From Nemesobacter sp965204665 (lineage in GTDB: Bacteria > Desulfobacterota_D > UBA1144 > Nemesobacterales > Nemesobacteraceae), in contig OZ242002.1 of NCBI GenBank assembly GCA_965204665.1, forward strand, positions 1,860,001-1,924,000: a DNA stretch of 64,000 nucleotides. The letters run 5' to 3'. Position 1 is the stretch's first letter, and every line of letters starts with the position of its first letter. Shown in pieces: positions 36,689-45,679 of the stretch. Position numbers and translations under genes: made by a program. A model generated the notes under the pieces. It made no database searches. It saw only the letters and a list, made by a program, of their open reading frames with translations, and was not told the DNA's origin.

Positions 36689-37588
36689 ATGAAAAAGTTG
36701 TCTGTCGTCTTGTTATTAGTCTTTCTGGGATCGGGGGCGGTGTCCGCCAAGAAATATCTTCAACTGGAGGATGGGGAAGAAAAGATTACTGGAACTCAAA
36801 AGGGGGACGAAATGGACTACTCGGACTACTCTACCCCTTTACATATCTATGCTGGGGATGGAGACGATGATATTGTGGGTGGTTACGGTGCCGACAAACT
36901 CAAGGGAGAAGCCGGAGATGATTTCTTAAGTGGTCTCCAGGGAGATGATAAACTTGCCGGAGGTGAAGGAGATGACACCCTGGTCGGTGGAGTCGGGGAA
37001 GACAGATTGTTTGGAGGTGACGGATCTGATTTTTTCGTAATTGAGTTCCCTCTTGCTTGGTGGCCATCGTTAGACGACCCGGACGTTATGTCTCTTTCGG
37101 GTCATCCTTATGTTTCATGGACTCAGACAAGAGTGGACAGAATAAGAGATTTTTCAATTGAAGACGATTTCTTGTGTATAAACGAACAAAGTTTTTTTCA
37201 CCACAGTCGGGAACTGCCCAGTTATCTCCCCTCCGTTATCTTCAAGACTATTAAGAATGAAAACTTTTTCGCAAGAAACGGAGATATCTATCTTAAGTGG
37301 GAAGATGAGAGAAATTCTTTTGAGGTGCGTCTCGTGAAAATAAGAAACAGGGGGAATACAAAAAGAGAGAATCAACGGTTAGCAGAGAAAATCATCAAGA
37401 AGAAAAGAATAAGGTTGGATACTGTCAACTTCTATGACCAGTGGTTGGGATCATTACCCTCCACACACTGGAAACGCCGTCCCCCGTCTGAATACTACAA
37501 CCCCAAGATGGAATACTCCGGAGATTGTTCTAAAAACCCGTACAAAAAACCACTTGAAGAAATCTGTCGACCCTTACTAAACCGTTAA
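36689..37588 (+). CDS. Secreted RTX-repeat protein
   Basis: A 299-residue protein with a Sec signal peptide (MKKLSVVLLLVFLGSGAVSA, cleavage after SA). Residues about 50-115 contain RTX-type calcium repeats (AGDGDDDIVGG, GEAGDDFLSGLQGDD, GGEGDDTLVGG, GGDGSDFFVIEF). The C-terminal 170 residues are not repetitive, are rich in basic residues and aromatics, and match no family I know. Unlike the two neighbours, it has no lipobox cysteine or collagen-like segment. Classical RTX proteins use type I secretion without an N-terminal signal, so this is a Sec-exported variant. Confidence 0.75.
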   Translation: MKKLSVVLLLVFLGSGAVSAKKYLQLEDGEEKITGTQKGDEMDYSDYSTPLHIYAGDGDDDIVGGYGADKLKGEAGDDFLSGLQGDDKLAGGEGDDTLVGGVGEDRLFGGDGSDFFVIEFPLAWWPSLDDPDVMSLSGHPYVSWTQTRVDRIRDFSIEDDFLCINEQSFFHHSRELPSYLPSVIFKTIKNENFFARNGDIYLKWEDERNSFEVRLVKIRNRGNTKRENQRLAEKIIKKKRIRLDTVNFYDQWLGSLPSTHWKRRPPSEYYNPKMEYSGDCSKNPYKKPLEEICRPLLNR

Positions 37589-37602
37589 CTCGTGAATATG
37601 CA

Positions 37603-37656
37603 CCCTTTCCGTGTACCGTCTCCGGTGTCATTCGCGGAAAACTGATACGGAAAGGG
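37603..37656 (+). terminator. Long-loop inverted repeat after the RTX-repeat gene
   Basis: CCCTTTCCGT (37603-37612) and ACGGAAAGGG (37647-37656) are perfect 10-bp arms with a 34-base loop, 15 bases after the stop at 37588. No T-tract follows. It could be a terminator or an RNA processing site. Confidence 0.35.
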
Positions 37657-37774
37657 AATAACAAAACAGACCGTACGCTTCAGGCGGGTCGGGACCCTGT
37701 TCGGAAAAAGATTTCAAGGAATTCGGTTATCAAAAAAAGGGTGGTCTTTCCGTCTTCGGTCTTAAATCGTCTAT

Positions 37775-37802
37775 TTGACAGAAAAGGCGGAATAATTATA
37801 GT
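37775..37802 (+). promoter_or_regulatory. Promoter of the metK operon
   Basis: TTGACA (37775-37780) and TATAGT (37797-37802) with a 16-base spacer, followed by AAGGAGAGG eight bases before the metK ATG. I looked for a SAM riboswitch in the short leader and found none. Confidence 0.7.
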
Positions 37803-37828
37803 ATTCCGGCTTTAAGGAGAGGTTTTCA

Positions 37829-38983
37829 ATGCCCCCCAGAAACTTCATATTCACCTCTGAATCAGTAACGGAAGGACATCCGGATAAAATTGCGGACCAG
37901 ATATCGGACGCGGTCTTAGACGCTATGCTGGAGCATGACCCTGAAAGCAGAGTCGCATGTGAAACGCTTATAACCACGGGTCTAGTCGTAATTTCTGCCG
38001 AGATAACACCCTGGCCCTGCAGTCAAGTGGATATTCAGAAAGTGGTGAGGGACACTATAAGCGAAGTTGGATATACAGACAGTTCCATGGGTTTCAACGC
38101 CAACACATGTGGCATTATAATCTCAATTGACAGACAGTCCCGGGGCATAGCAATCGGAGTTGAGAAAAAAGGAGCCGGAGATCAGGGGCTTATGTTCGGT
38201 TACGCCTGTGATGAAACGGAGCAATTTATGCCCTCCCCTATACTGTATGCGCACAAACTTGTAAAACGACTTTCTGAAGTAAGAAAAGACGGCACTCTTC
38301 CGCTTCTGATGCCTGACGGAAAAAGCCAAGTTACGTTCAGGTATGAAAACGAAAAACCTGTCGGGCTGGCCGCGGTGGTGGTATCGTCTCAGCACTCGGA
38401 TAAATTCTCTCACGAGGACCTTGTTGAAGGAATAAAAGAAACGGTAATAAAGCACTGCATGGGGGATTTTCTCTCAGAAGACACAAAAATCCATATAAAC
38501 CCCACGGGAAACTTCGTTGTAGGAGGCCCTGTGGCGGATACCGGTCTTACCGGAAGAAAAATTATAGTTGATACCTACGGAGGATGGTCAAGACACGGAG
38601 GCGGCGCGTTTTCCGGTAAAGACCCGACCAAGGTGGACAGAAGCGCCTCCTATATGGCCAGATACGTGGCTAAGAACCTAGTCGCAACCGGACTTGTGTC
38701 GCGTTGCGAAGTGCAGGTTGCCTACGCGATAGGAGTTGTAGAACCGGTTTCAGTAATGGTTGACACATTCGGTACTACCGATATTCCGGAAAAAAAGATA
38801 TCGGACGCCGTACGGGAAGTTTTTGATCTTACTCCCGAAGGAATAATCTCCCATCTTCAGCTCAGAAGGCCGATTTACAGGAAAACCGCATCATACGGAC
38901 ATTTCGGAAGAGACGAAGAAACTTTTTCTTGGGAAAAAACGGACAGAGCCTCGGAACTCAGAAGAGTTCTTGAAAGGTCCTGA
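37829..38983 (+). CDS. metK: S-adenosylmethionine synthetase
   Basis: A 384-residue protein. Markers are TSESVTEGHPDKIADQISD, GAGDQGLMFGYA, GGAFSGKDPTKVDRSASY and the C-terminal GHFGR. It makes SAM from ATP and methionine. First gene of an operon with ahcY, which removes S-adenosylhomocysteine, so the two ends of the methylation cycle are cotranscribed. Confidence 0.97.
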   Translation: MPPRNFIFTSESVTEGHPDKIADQISDAVLDAMLEHDPESRVACETLITTGLVVISAEITPWPCSQVDIQKVVRDTISEVGYTDSSMGFNANTCGIIISIDRQSRGIAIGVEKKGAGDQGLMFGYACDETEQFMPSPILYAHKLVKRLSEVRKDGTLPLLMPDGKSQVTFRYENEKPVGLAAVVVSSQHSDKFSHEDLVEGIKETVIKHCMGDFLSEDTKIHINPTGNFVVGGPVADTGLTGRKIIVDTYGGWSRHGGGAFSGKDPTKVDRSASYMARYVAKNLVATGLVSRCEVQVAYAIGVVEPVSVMVDTFGTTDIPEKKISDAVREVFDLTPEGIISHLQLRRPIYRKTASYGHFGRDEETFSWEKTDRASELRRVLERS

Positions 38984-39038
38984 ACCGGCTTCAGCATCTT
39001 CGTACATTCGCCAAGCATAAAGACTACGGAGGAAACAG

Positions 39039-40292
39039 ATGGATTACCACATAAAAGATTTAAGTCTCTCGGATCAGGGAAAACTCAGAAGCGAGTGGGC
39101 CGCGCAGGAAATGCCGGTTCTCAAGCATATAGAGGAGAGATTCAGAAAAGAAAAACCTCTTGCGGGAATAAGGATCGCCGCGTGTCTTCACGTCACCACG
39201 GAAACAGGCAATCTTATGACCACGCTCAGTGCCGGAGGAGCCGAGGTTCACCTCTGCGCGTCAAATCCTCTCAGCACTCAAGATGACGTAGCCGCCGATC
39301 TTGTAAAAAACCACGATATCGCGGTGTTTGCAGTCAAGGGAGAAAATACCGAGACCTATTATGATCATATAAACGCTGCGCTCAGCATTGCTCCTCAAAT
39401 AACAATGGACGACGGAGCCGACCTTGTGTCGATACTGCACAAGGAAGGAAAAAGAATAGATGAAGTTATCGGTGGAACGGAGGAAACCACCACTGGAGTC
39501 ATAAGGCTCAAGAGCATGGCTAACGACAATGTGCTCAGGTATCCCATAATCGCCGTCAACAACGCGGACACCAAACACCTTTTCGACAACCGCTACGGTA
39601 CGGGGCAAAGCACGCTTGATGGAATTATTCGTGCCACAAACAGGCTTGTTTCCGGCACGACATTTGTCGTCGCCGGGTATGGTTGGTGCGGCAAGGGGCT
39701 TGCGATGAGAGCGCGGGGACTTGGGGCGAACGTTATCGTGACTGAGGTTGAGCCGCTGAAGGCACTTGAGGCCACGATGGACGGATTCAGGGTTATGACA
39801 ATGGAACAGGCGTCGCCTCTCGGGGATTTTTTCTGTACCGTTACAGGAAACATACACGTCATAAGAAAAGAGCATTTCGAACGGATGAAAGACGGGGCCA
39901 TAGTTGCCAATTCAGGACATTTCAATGTGGAACTTGACCTTGAAGCCCTTGAAACGATAACAATTTCAACGAGAGTGATAAGAGAGTATGTTGAAGAACA
40001 CACCATCTCGAACGGAAGAAAAATCAATGTTCTCGGCGGCGGAAGGCTTATAAATCTTGCAGCGGCAGAAGGCCATCCTTCAAGCGTTATGGACATGAGT
40101 TTCGCAAACCAGGCGTTGTGTTGCGAATATATGGTTAAAAACTCCTCATCCCTCGGAAACCGTGTTCATGATGTGCCTGAAGAAATAGACCGGATGATTT
40201 CCAGAATAAAACTCGCATCTCTGGGCGTAAAGATAGACACGCTTACCGAAGAACAGGAAAACTATCTCAATTCCTGGCAGATCGGAACCTGA
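39039..40292 (+). CDS. ahcY: Adenosylhomocysteinase
   Basis: A 417-residue NAD-dependent enzyme. NADTKHLFDNRYGTGQSTLDGI and FVVAGYGWCGKGLAMRARGLGA (the NAD-binding glycine motif) are clear, and SGHFNVELD matches SahH. It splits S-adenosylhomocysteine to adenosine and homocysteine. A GGAGG ribosome site lies before the ATG. Confidence 0.96.
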   Translation: MDYHIKDLSLSDQGKLRSEWAAQEMPVLKHIEERFRKEKPLAGIRIAACLHVTTETGNLMTTLSAGGAEVHLCASNPLSTQDDVAADLVKNHDIAVFAVKGENTETYYDHINAALSIAPQITMDDGADLVSILHKEGKRIDEVIGGTEETTTGVIRLKSMANDNVLRYPIIAVNNADTKHLFDNRYGTGQSTLDGIIRATNRLVSGTTFVVAGYGWCGKGLAMRARGLGANVIVTEVEPLKALEATMDGFRVMTMEQASPLGDFFCTVTGNIHVIRKEHFERMKDGAIVANSGHFNVELDLEALETITISTRVIREYVEEHTISNGRKINVLGGGRLINLAAAEGHPSSVMDMSFANQALCCEYMVKNSSSLGNRVHDVPEEIDRMISRIKLASLGVKIDTLTEEQENYLNSWQIGT

Positions 40293-40298
40293 TACCGG

Positions 40299-41192
40299 AT
40301 GGATGAGCACCTTGATTCATTCCTCATATACCTGACGATGAACAGGGGGCTTTCAAAAAACACGATTGAATCCTATTCCAGGGATATAAGGTCTCTTCTG
40401 GTTTTTCTTGAAGAAAAAGGCGTAGAAAACCCTGCGGAAGCAACCGAAGCCCACATGTCTGATTTTTTCGGTAATCTGCACAGAAAGGGTCTAAGCCCGA
40501 GATCAGTTTCGAGGAACCTGGTTTCCACGAGGCAGTTTTTCAGTTATCTGCTCGCAGAGGGGGTGGTGACCCGGGACCCTATGAGAAACGCGGTTTCTCC
40601 GAAACCCGCAAAAACACTTCCCCGCACTCTGTCGCTCGACGAAGTAGAGAAAATCCTTGAAGAACCGGAAAAAAACGACTCCGCATTGTCCGTACGGGAC
40701 AGTGCGATGCTGGAGGTTCTTTACGCTACCGGGCTCAGAGTGTCAGAACTTGTAGAACTCGAGATAAACAGGGTCAATCTTGACCACGGCTACGCAATCA
40801 CCATGGGAAAGGGGAACAAGGAGAGAATCGTGCCGTTGGGAGATGCCGCAATAAGAAAAACCAAGCGATATCTGGCTGACTCGAGACCTGAACTTCTCCG
40901 CGGGAAATCTTCAATTTACCTTTTTGTTACGGGAAGAACGACAAACAGTATGACCCGCCAGCGGTTCTGGAGAATTATAAAGGACTACGCTCTTTCAGCA
41001 GGTGTAGTTTCGCATATAACTCCCCATGTACTCAGACATTCATTCGCCAGTCATCTGCTGGAACGCGGCGCGGACCTGCGGGTTATACAGGTCATGCTCG
41101 GTCATTCGGATATTTCCACCACTCAGATATACACTTACGTTGAAAGGGAAAGACTTAAGCGTATACACGAAAAAGCGCATCCGAGGGCATAG
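40299..41192 (+). CDS. Tyrosine recombinase XerC/XerD-type
   Basis: A 297-residue recombinase. The N-terminal SAM-like domain (MNRGLSKNTIESYSRDI) is followed by the catalytic domain with R in ATGLRVSELV, the HxxR pair HVLRHSFASH, LGHSDISTTQIY and the nucleophilic tyrosine in YTYV. It resolves chromosome dimers at dif. I cannot say from the sequence whether it is XerC or XerD. It starts six bases after ahcY, and the M50 protease gene follows. Confidence 0.93.
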   Translation: MDEHLDSFLIYLTMNRGLSKNTIESYSRDIRSLLVFLEEKGVENPAEATEAHMSDFFGNLHRKGLSPRSVSRNLVSTRQFFSYLLAEGVVTRDPMRNAVSPKPAKTLPRTLSLDEVEKILEEPEKNDSALSVRDSAMLEVLYATGLRVSELVELEINRVNLDHGYAITMGKGNKERIVPLGDAAIRKTKRYLADSRPELLRGKSSIYLFVTGRTTNSMTRQRFWRIIKDYALSAGVVSHITPHVLRHSFASHLLERGADLRVIQVMLGHSDISTTQIYTYVERERLKRIHEKAHPRA

Positions 41193-41195
41193 TAT

Positions 41196-41867
41196 ATGAA
41201 CTTAAACTTTTATCTGATACTGGTTCCCGTAATACTGTTTTCACTGACTATACACGAGTACGCGCACGCTCTTGCAGCGTACAAGTTGGGAGACGACACC
41301 GCAAAAAACCAGGGAAGGCTTTCGCTTAACCCTCTTGTGCATCTGGATATTCTTGGAACCCTGCTTCTTTTTATAGTGCATTTCGGATGGGCGAAACCCG
41401 TTCCAGTAGATCCCGGAAATTTTAAAGATCCAAGAAAAGGCATGCTTCTGGTGGCGCTTGCGGGTCCCGTGTCGAACTTACTGACAGCCGTAGTAGCGGC
41501 TGTCGCGCTCAAGATGATATTCCAAGAATATGCGGTCTCCGGAGCGCCTCCTACAGATGAATTACAAGTTGTCGTACGTATGCTCGTATGGTTTATATTC
41601 ATAGGGATAGTGCTTGCCGTTTTCAATATGGTACCCGTTCCGCCTCTTGACGGTTCGAAGGTGCTTTTCGGTCTCCTCCCTGAAAGTTTGGCGTACAGTT
41701 ACTTGAGATTTGAAACCTACGGCATATTCGTTCTTTTCGGTATTCTGGTCTTCGGAGGGAACTATCTGAGTTACTTCATACAAACTCCTGTCTTTATATT
41801 CATAAGCGTGTGCAATTTCAGTCCGAGTGAATTAGAAATGATCCTCCGGGCGATGAGTCCGCATTGA
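41196..41867 (+). CDS. Site-2 protease family (M50) membrane metalloprotease
   Basis: A 223-residue integral membrane protein with the zinc motif HEYAHALAAY (H19-x3-H) in the first helix and NMVPVPPLDGSKVLFG (the NPxPxLDG motif) later. No PDZ domain is present, so it is the short bacterial M50 family rather than RseP. It lies directly upstream of scpA and overlaps it by one base, an arrangement seen in several phyla. Confidence 0.93.
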   Translation: MNLNFYLILVPVILFSLTIHEYAHALAAYKLGDDTAKNQGRLSLNPLVHLDILGTLLLFIVHFGWAKPVPVDPGNFKDPRKGMLLVALAGPVSNLLTAVVAAVALKMIFQEYAVSGAPPTDELQVVVRMLVWFIFIGIVLAVFNMVPVPPLDGSKVLFGLLPESLAYSYLRFETYGIFVLFGILVFGGNYLSYFIQTPVFIFISVCNFSPSELEMILRAMSPH

Positions 41868-42640
41868 TGAACAATAATTCTCCTGAAGATACAGAGAATT
41901 ACATTTCACCCTACAGTGTGGAGTTGGATGTTTTCAACGGTCCTCTTGATTTGCTTCTACACCTGATAAAAAAAGACAAGCTGGATGTCTACGACATACC
42001 CATCGCCCTAGTGACTCAGCAGTATCTTGAGTATCTTGAGTTTCTCAGGGAGGTGCGCCTTGAAGTGGTGGGTGATTATTTGTCAATGGCCGCAGAACTC
42101 GGGTACATAAAATCGCGGATGCTTCTGCCCAAGATAAAATCAGAAGACGAACAGGAAGATGAAGAAGACCCCAGGGAGGAGTTAGTAAGGCGTCTACTTG
42201 AATATGAAAGATACCGGGACGCCGCGACCGAACTCGGAACTGCGAAAATCCTCGGAAAAGAAGTTTTTCTCTCGGGTTATGACCGCAGAGAGGTATTCGG
42301 GGAACCTAAGACAGAAACTGAATTCGTGGAATTCGACCTATGGACGCTTGTGGATTCTTTCTCCCGGCTTTATCAAGAGAAAAAAAGTACGCGGACCGAC
42401 CAAGTGTTCTTCCGTCCGGAAACATATACAGTGGAACAAAGAAAAAATTATGTAGCTGATATAATAAGGTCAAAAAAAGAAGTGCTTTTCCTCGATCTTT
42501 TTCGGGAAGAACAAAGCCGGTCCAAGCTTGTAGTAACGTTTCTTTCAATACTTGAATTGCTCAAAGACGGCGTTGTGGATATTATTCAGTCGGGTTCTGA
42601 AGAGTCGATAAAAATAGTTCTGAGGGATAAAAATGAATAG
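41867..42640 (+). CDS. scpA: Segregation and condensation protein A
   Basis: Using ATG 41867 the product has 257 residues. FNGPLDLLLHLIKKDKLDVYDIPI and YLSMAAELGYIKSRMLLP are the kleisin N-terminal signature. The C-terminus LLELLKDGVVDIIQSG is the ScpA winged helix. It bridges the Smc heads in chromosome condensation. The start is one base into the protease stop (TGATG), and scpB overlaps by eight bases. Confidence 0.96.
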   Translation: MNNNSPEDTENYISPYSVELDVFNGPLDLLLHLIKKDKLDVYDIPIALVTQQYLEYLEFLREVRLEVVGDYLSMAAELGYIKSRMLLPKIKSEDEQEDEEDPREELVRRLLEYERYRDAATELGTAKILGKEVFLSGYDRREVFGEPKTETEFVEFDLWTLVDSFSRLYQEKKSTRTDQVFFRPETYTVEQRKNYVADIIRSKKEVLFLDLFREEQSRSKLVVTFLSILELLKDGVVDIIQSGSEESIKIVLRDKNE

Positions 42641-43184
42641 TGAGACTTCTCTTCTAAACATAATAGAATGCCTTGTATTTGTTTCTGAACCCCCTATAAC
42701 TGTTGAGGAAATATCCAAGGTTCTCAAATCTAAAGAGAAAAAGGAAATAGAGAGAGCACTTTGCGAACTAAAGGAACATTGGGAACAGATGGACAGGAGT
42801 CTTGTACTTGCAAATGTAGCAGGCGGCTATCAATTCAGGACACGGCCCGAATACTCCGACTATATAGTGGAATTCAACAAGGAGTTAAAGAATTTCAAAC
42901 TTTCAAAAGCCGGAATGGAAGTGCTTGCGATTATATCCTACAGACAACCTGTTACAAAGATTGAGGTTGAAAAAATAAGAGGAGTGGATTCCACAAGCAG
43001 CGTAAAAATACTGCTCGACAGAAGATTCATTGAAATTGCCGGAAGAAAAGATGCGCCCGGAAATCCTTTTCTTTACAGAACCACCGACCTTTTTCTTGAG
43101 ACGTTCGGACTGAAAGATCTAAAAGACCTGCCTACTTTGGGAGAAATAGAAAAAATCACGCAGACATCTGAAGATGCAGAGTAA
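42633..43184 (+). CDS. scpB: Segregation and condensation protein B
   Basis: A 183-residue two-winged-helix protein: SLLNIIECLVFVSEPPI at the start, YQFRTRPEYSDYI in the middle, and EVLAIISYRQPVTKIEVEKIRGV. It binds ScpA in the Smc complex. Last gene of the metK operon. It converges on ybeY with an 18-base gap. Confidence 0.96.
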   Translation: MNSETSLLNIIECLVFVSEPPITVEEISKVLKSKEKKEIERALCELKEHWEQMDRSLVLANVAGGYQFRTRPEYSDYIVEFNKELKNFKLSKAGMEVLAIISYRQPVTKIEVEKIRGVDSTSSVKILLDRRFIEIAGRKDAPGNPFLYRTTDLFLETFGLKDLKDLPTLGEIEKITQTSEDAE

Positions 43185-43201
43185 ATTCTGCCGGGATATC
43201 C

Positions 43202-43651
43202 TTACACATTTTGCACAGAGCAAACCCCGGAAAGATAATCCAGAATTTCCTTTTCTTTTTCACGCATCTGTTCTCTCTGCTTTTTTCCCTTGTGATCAAA
43301 TCCGACCAGATGCAGAACAGCGTGAACTATCAGCAGCCGCATTTCTTGTTCGATGGTGATCGAGCGTTTTCGGGAATGCCTCATTGCAGTCTCATAGGAT
43401 ATGACTATATCTCCCAGAAGCGTGGAATTGAATTTGTTTTCTTGCGGAAAACTTAGAACATCCGTTGTCGTGTCGACCTGTCTATAGGTTGCATTGAGTT
43501 CTCTCATGTCGTGATCACTCACCAAAGAGAGACAGAGTTCGCTCTGTTGCGGAAGACCAAGATACCTAAGCGTTTTTTCAACTAGGGACCGTATGATTTT
43601 CCTCTCCTTCGGACCGATGAAATTCGCCCTGTCAATCACTGATATTCTCAT
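43202..43651 (-). CDS. ybeY: Endoribonuclease YbeY (rRNA maturation factor)
   Basis: A 149-residue protein with the zinc motif HAVLHLVGFDH (HxxxHxxxxxH) and the preceding TDVLSFP block. It matures 16S rRNA ends and takes part in 70S quality control. The start overlaps the cdsA stop by four bases, so it is the second gene of that reverse operon. Confidence 0.94.
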   Translation of the reverse strand: MRISVIDRANFIGPKERKIIRSLVEKTLRYLGLPQQSELCLSLVSDHDMRELNATYRQVDTTTDVLSFPQENKFNSTLLGDIVISYETAMRHSRKRSITIEQEMRLLIVHAVLHLVGFDHKGKKQREQMREKEKEILDYLSGVCSVQNV

Positions 43652-44538
43652 AACTGACCGGACAGAGAGGCTGAACCGGCTGCATGGTAAAAAACAAGAG
43701 AAGTGTAGTAGGTGCAGGGAAAAACAAATATCAGGCTGTCGAATCTGTCAAGCACTCCTCCATGTCCCGGAAGCAGAGCCCCGGAATCTTTTACCCCTGC
43801 GCCTCTTTTTATCGTGGATTCAAAAAGGTCGCCCGCAACCGCAGACCCCGTTATTACCAATGCGTAGATTATCGTCCAACCAACGGGAAGAGGGTTTTTA
43901 AATATAAAATTCACCACAAAAGCACTCAAAACCGCCACGCACAAACCTCCTATGAGTCCCGCTATTGTCTTTCCGGAACTTATGTGGCGTGCCAATTTCT
44001 TTTTCCCGAACTTCTTTCCGAAGAAAAATGCCCCGGTATCGTTAAGAAAAGTGCAGGAAACGGCAAGAACTACAAGAAAAAATCCCGGGTCTCTAGAACC
44101 GAATTCAGACAAACCCTGATTCTGTATGTTCTTATCATCTGCGATATTTCTCAGTAATACGCCATGGGAAAGCATCCAACCGAAATAAATAAGAGGCACC
44201 AGTGTCATGCCGATATCCTTCAGACAGTCTGTGAAGTCTTTTTTTCTGAATTCGAGTATTATGGAGAGAAATATTGACAGGGTGAAGAAAAAACTCATAA
44301 GAATGAAATCCAGAAATGCGCTTACTATAAGAATAAGTGAGGTTGCGATTATATAGGTTTTTTTCTTTTTATTAGTACCGGAATCGGTAAGAGCGAAGAA
44401 TTCAATTGAACAGAGACTCGCCACCGTGCAGATAAATATCAGGTAATACCACTGCCCCAGATAAAATATCAGGAGGAGGACAGGTACAGCAACCGCAGCT
44501 GTCATTATCCTGGCAATCAGATTTTTAGTTTCTTCCAT
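43648..44538 (-). CDS. cdsA: Phosphatidate cytidylyltransferase
   Basis: A 296-residue integral membrane enzyme with seven to eight hydrophobic helices. The C-terminal signature STIKRGAGVKDSGALLPGHG and VLDRFDS is present. It makes CDP-diacylglycerol, the branch point for phospholipids. It is coupled to ybeY and divergent from the PurN-like gene. Confidence 0.94.
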   Translation of the reverse strand: MEETKNLIARIMTAAVAVPVLLLIFYLGQWYYLIFICTVASLCSIEFFALTDSGTNKKKKTYIIATSLILIVSAFLDFILMSFFFTLSIFLSIILEFRKKDFTDCLKDIGMTLVPLIYFGWMLSHGVLLRNIADDKNIQNQGLSEFGSRDPGFFLVVLAVSCTFLNDTGAFFFGKKFGKKKLARHISSGKTIAGLIGGLCVAVLSAFVVNFIFKNPLPVGWTIIYALVITGSAVAGDLFESTIKRGAGVKDSGALLPGHGGVLDRFDSLIFVFPCTYYTSLVFYHAAGSASLSGQL

Positions 44539-44579
44539 GGTTATGCTTATTCCAACTGTTCAGTGAGATAAAAACTATA

Positions 44580-45332
44580 ATGAAAGAAAAAACAATGCAA
44601 CAAATAAAACCTATTTATGCGAAAGTTAACCGTCCGATGAAAATTCTTATACTTGCCTCAGGCTCGGGAACAAATTTTGAGAAAATACACTCAAGGCAGA
44701 AAGAACTTGAAAAAAGAGGAGATAAAAACTATGGAGAATTAGCGTGCGTTTTTTCAAACAATCCAGATGCTCCGGTTCTGAAAAAGGCAGAAAAACTGAA
44801 AATAGCCGCATGTTCAATAAGTTCCAGAGAATTCTTCAAAAACTTGGGGAAACCACTTTCAGACAATGAGGGAAGAGAACTTTACGACTCCGCCGTGATT
44901 TCACTGGTCAGTAAGTTCTGCAAACCCGATTTGGTGGTGCTTGCAGGCTACAGAAGGAAACTCGGCAGGCTGTTCATAGAGGCGTTTTCAAACAGGATTG
45001 TGAATCTTTATCCCGGAGATACGACCAAAGCCTATTTGGAAAGAGGAAAAAGCGCATGTATCTCGGCGATTGAAAACGGCGAAAAATCAATCAGATGTAC
45101 CGTATATCTTGAAAATGACCATGAAAAACGGTTCGGGACAGAAATTGTTCATTCAGAAGAGATATCGCTTGAGGGTTTTTCTGTCCATGATTCGGGAAAG
45201 ATGGAAAAGAAAATAAGGGAACAGGGTGAGTGGCTGCTATTTCCGTTTGCCGTTCATGACTTAATTGCAAATGCAAGGGTTGCAATCGCCGGAAGAGACG
45301 ACGTATATGTTGATGGAAAAAAACTGAAGTAG
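44580..45332 (+). CDS. Divergent PurN-like formyltransferase-fold protein
   Basis: A 250-residue protein (ATG 44637 would give 231, starting directly at the fold). The N-terminus MKILILASGSGTNFEKIHS matches glycinamide ribonucleotide formyltransferase, and LVVLAGYRRKLG follows. The catalytic block differs: PurN has N-x-H-P at this point, whereas here it reads VNLYPGDT, so the asparagine is kept but the catalytic histidine is tyrosine. The aspartate-containing loop is also altered (LENDHEKRFGTE). It may have another formyl-type reaction or none. No other purine gene is adjacent. Confidence 0.7.
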   Translation: MKEKTMQQIKPIYAKVNRPMKILILASGSGTNFEKIHSRQKELEKRGDKNYGELACVFSNNPDAPVLKKAEKLKIAACSISSREFFKNLGKPLSDNEGRELYDSAVISLVSKFCKPDLVVLAGYRRKLGRLFIEAFSNRIVNLYPGDTTKAYLERGKSACISAIENGEKSIRCTVYLENDHEKRFGTEIVHSEEISLEGFSVHDSGKMEKKIREQGEWLLFPFAVHDLIANARVAIAGRDDVYVDGKKLK

Positions 45333-45679
45333 AACGGAGACACTCAATTTGCTTCTCCATTTCTTCAGTTCAGAGTTCCGATTCTGCAGAGCCCTCACTA
45401 CACGACGGACAAGATCAGATCACTAGAGACTTATCCCGCTTGACTTGAGCCCACTGATGCCAATACGCATCCAACTTCCGAAAGCACAATTCCCAACTGA
45501 TACTCTCACAGTCTCAATTGAGACTGTGAGAGTATTGAGAGGAAGACTGTTAAAGAATAAATCGACTGTCAGGAATGCTGTTGTTTTTCTGAAGGAACAG
45601 GTTGAAAATCTTCCGGATCAGGTTCGACACCTCGAATCCGGTGTCATAATGTTGAATCGGAGGCTTTTCCACCCCTGTT
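45333..45679. other. Intergenic region with a 36-base perfect palindrome
   Basis: No gene is supported in this 347-base segment. Its main feature is the palindrome listed separately. The short frames crossing it have no family resemblance. Confidence 0.45.
45500..45535. repeat. Perfect 36-base palindrome centred on AATT
   Basis: The left arm ends ACAGTCTCAA and is mirrored by TTGAGACTGT. Both 18-base halves match exactly with no loop. A run of T is absent. A 21-base copy of the left arm with one mismatch lies at 47362-47382, on the other side of the decayed transposase. Confidence 0.8.

Noticed and set aside
37603..37828. Possible SAM riboswitch upstream of metK
   Set aside because: The leader after the predicted start is about 20 bases, and no SAM-I or SAM-II conserved elements are visible. 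The only stem lies upstream of the promoter.
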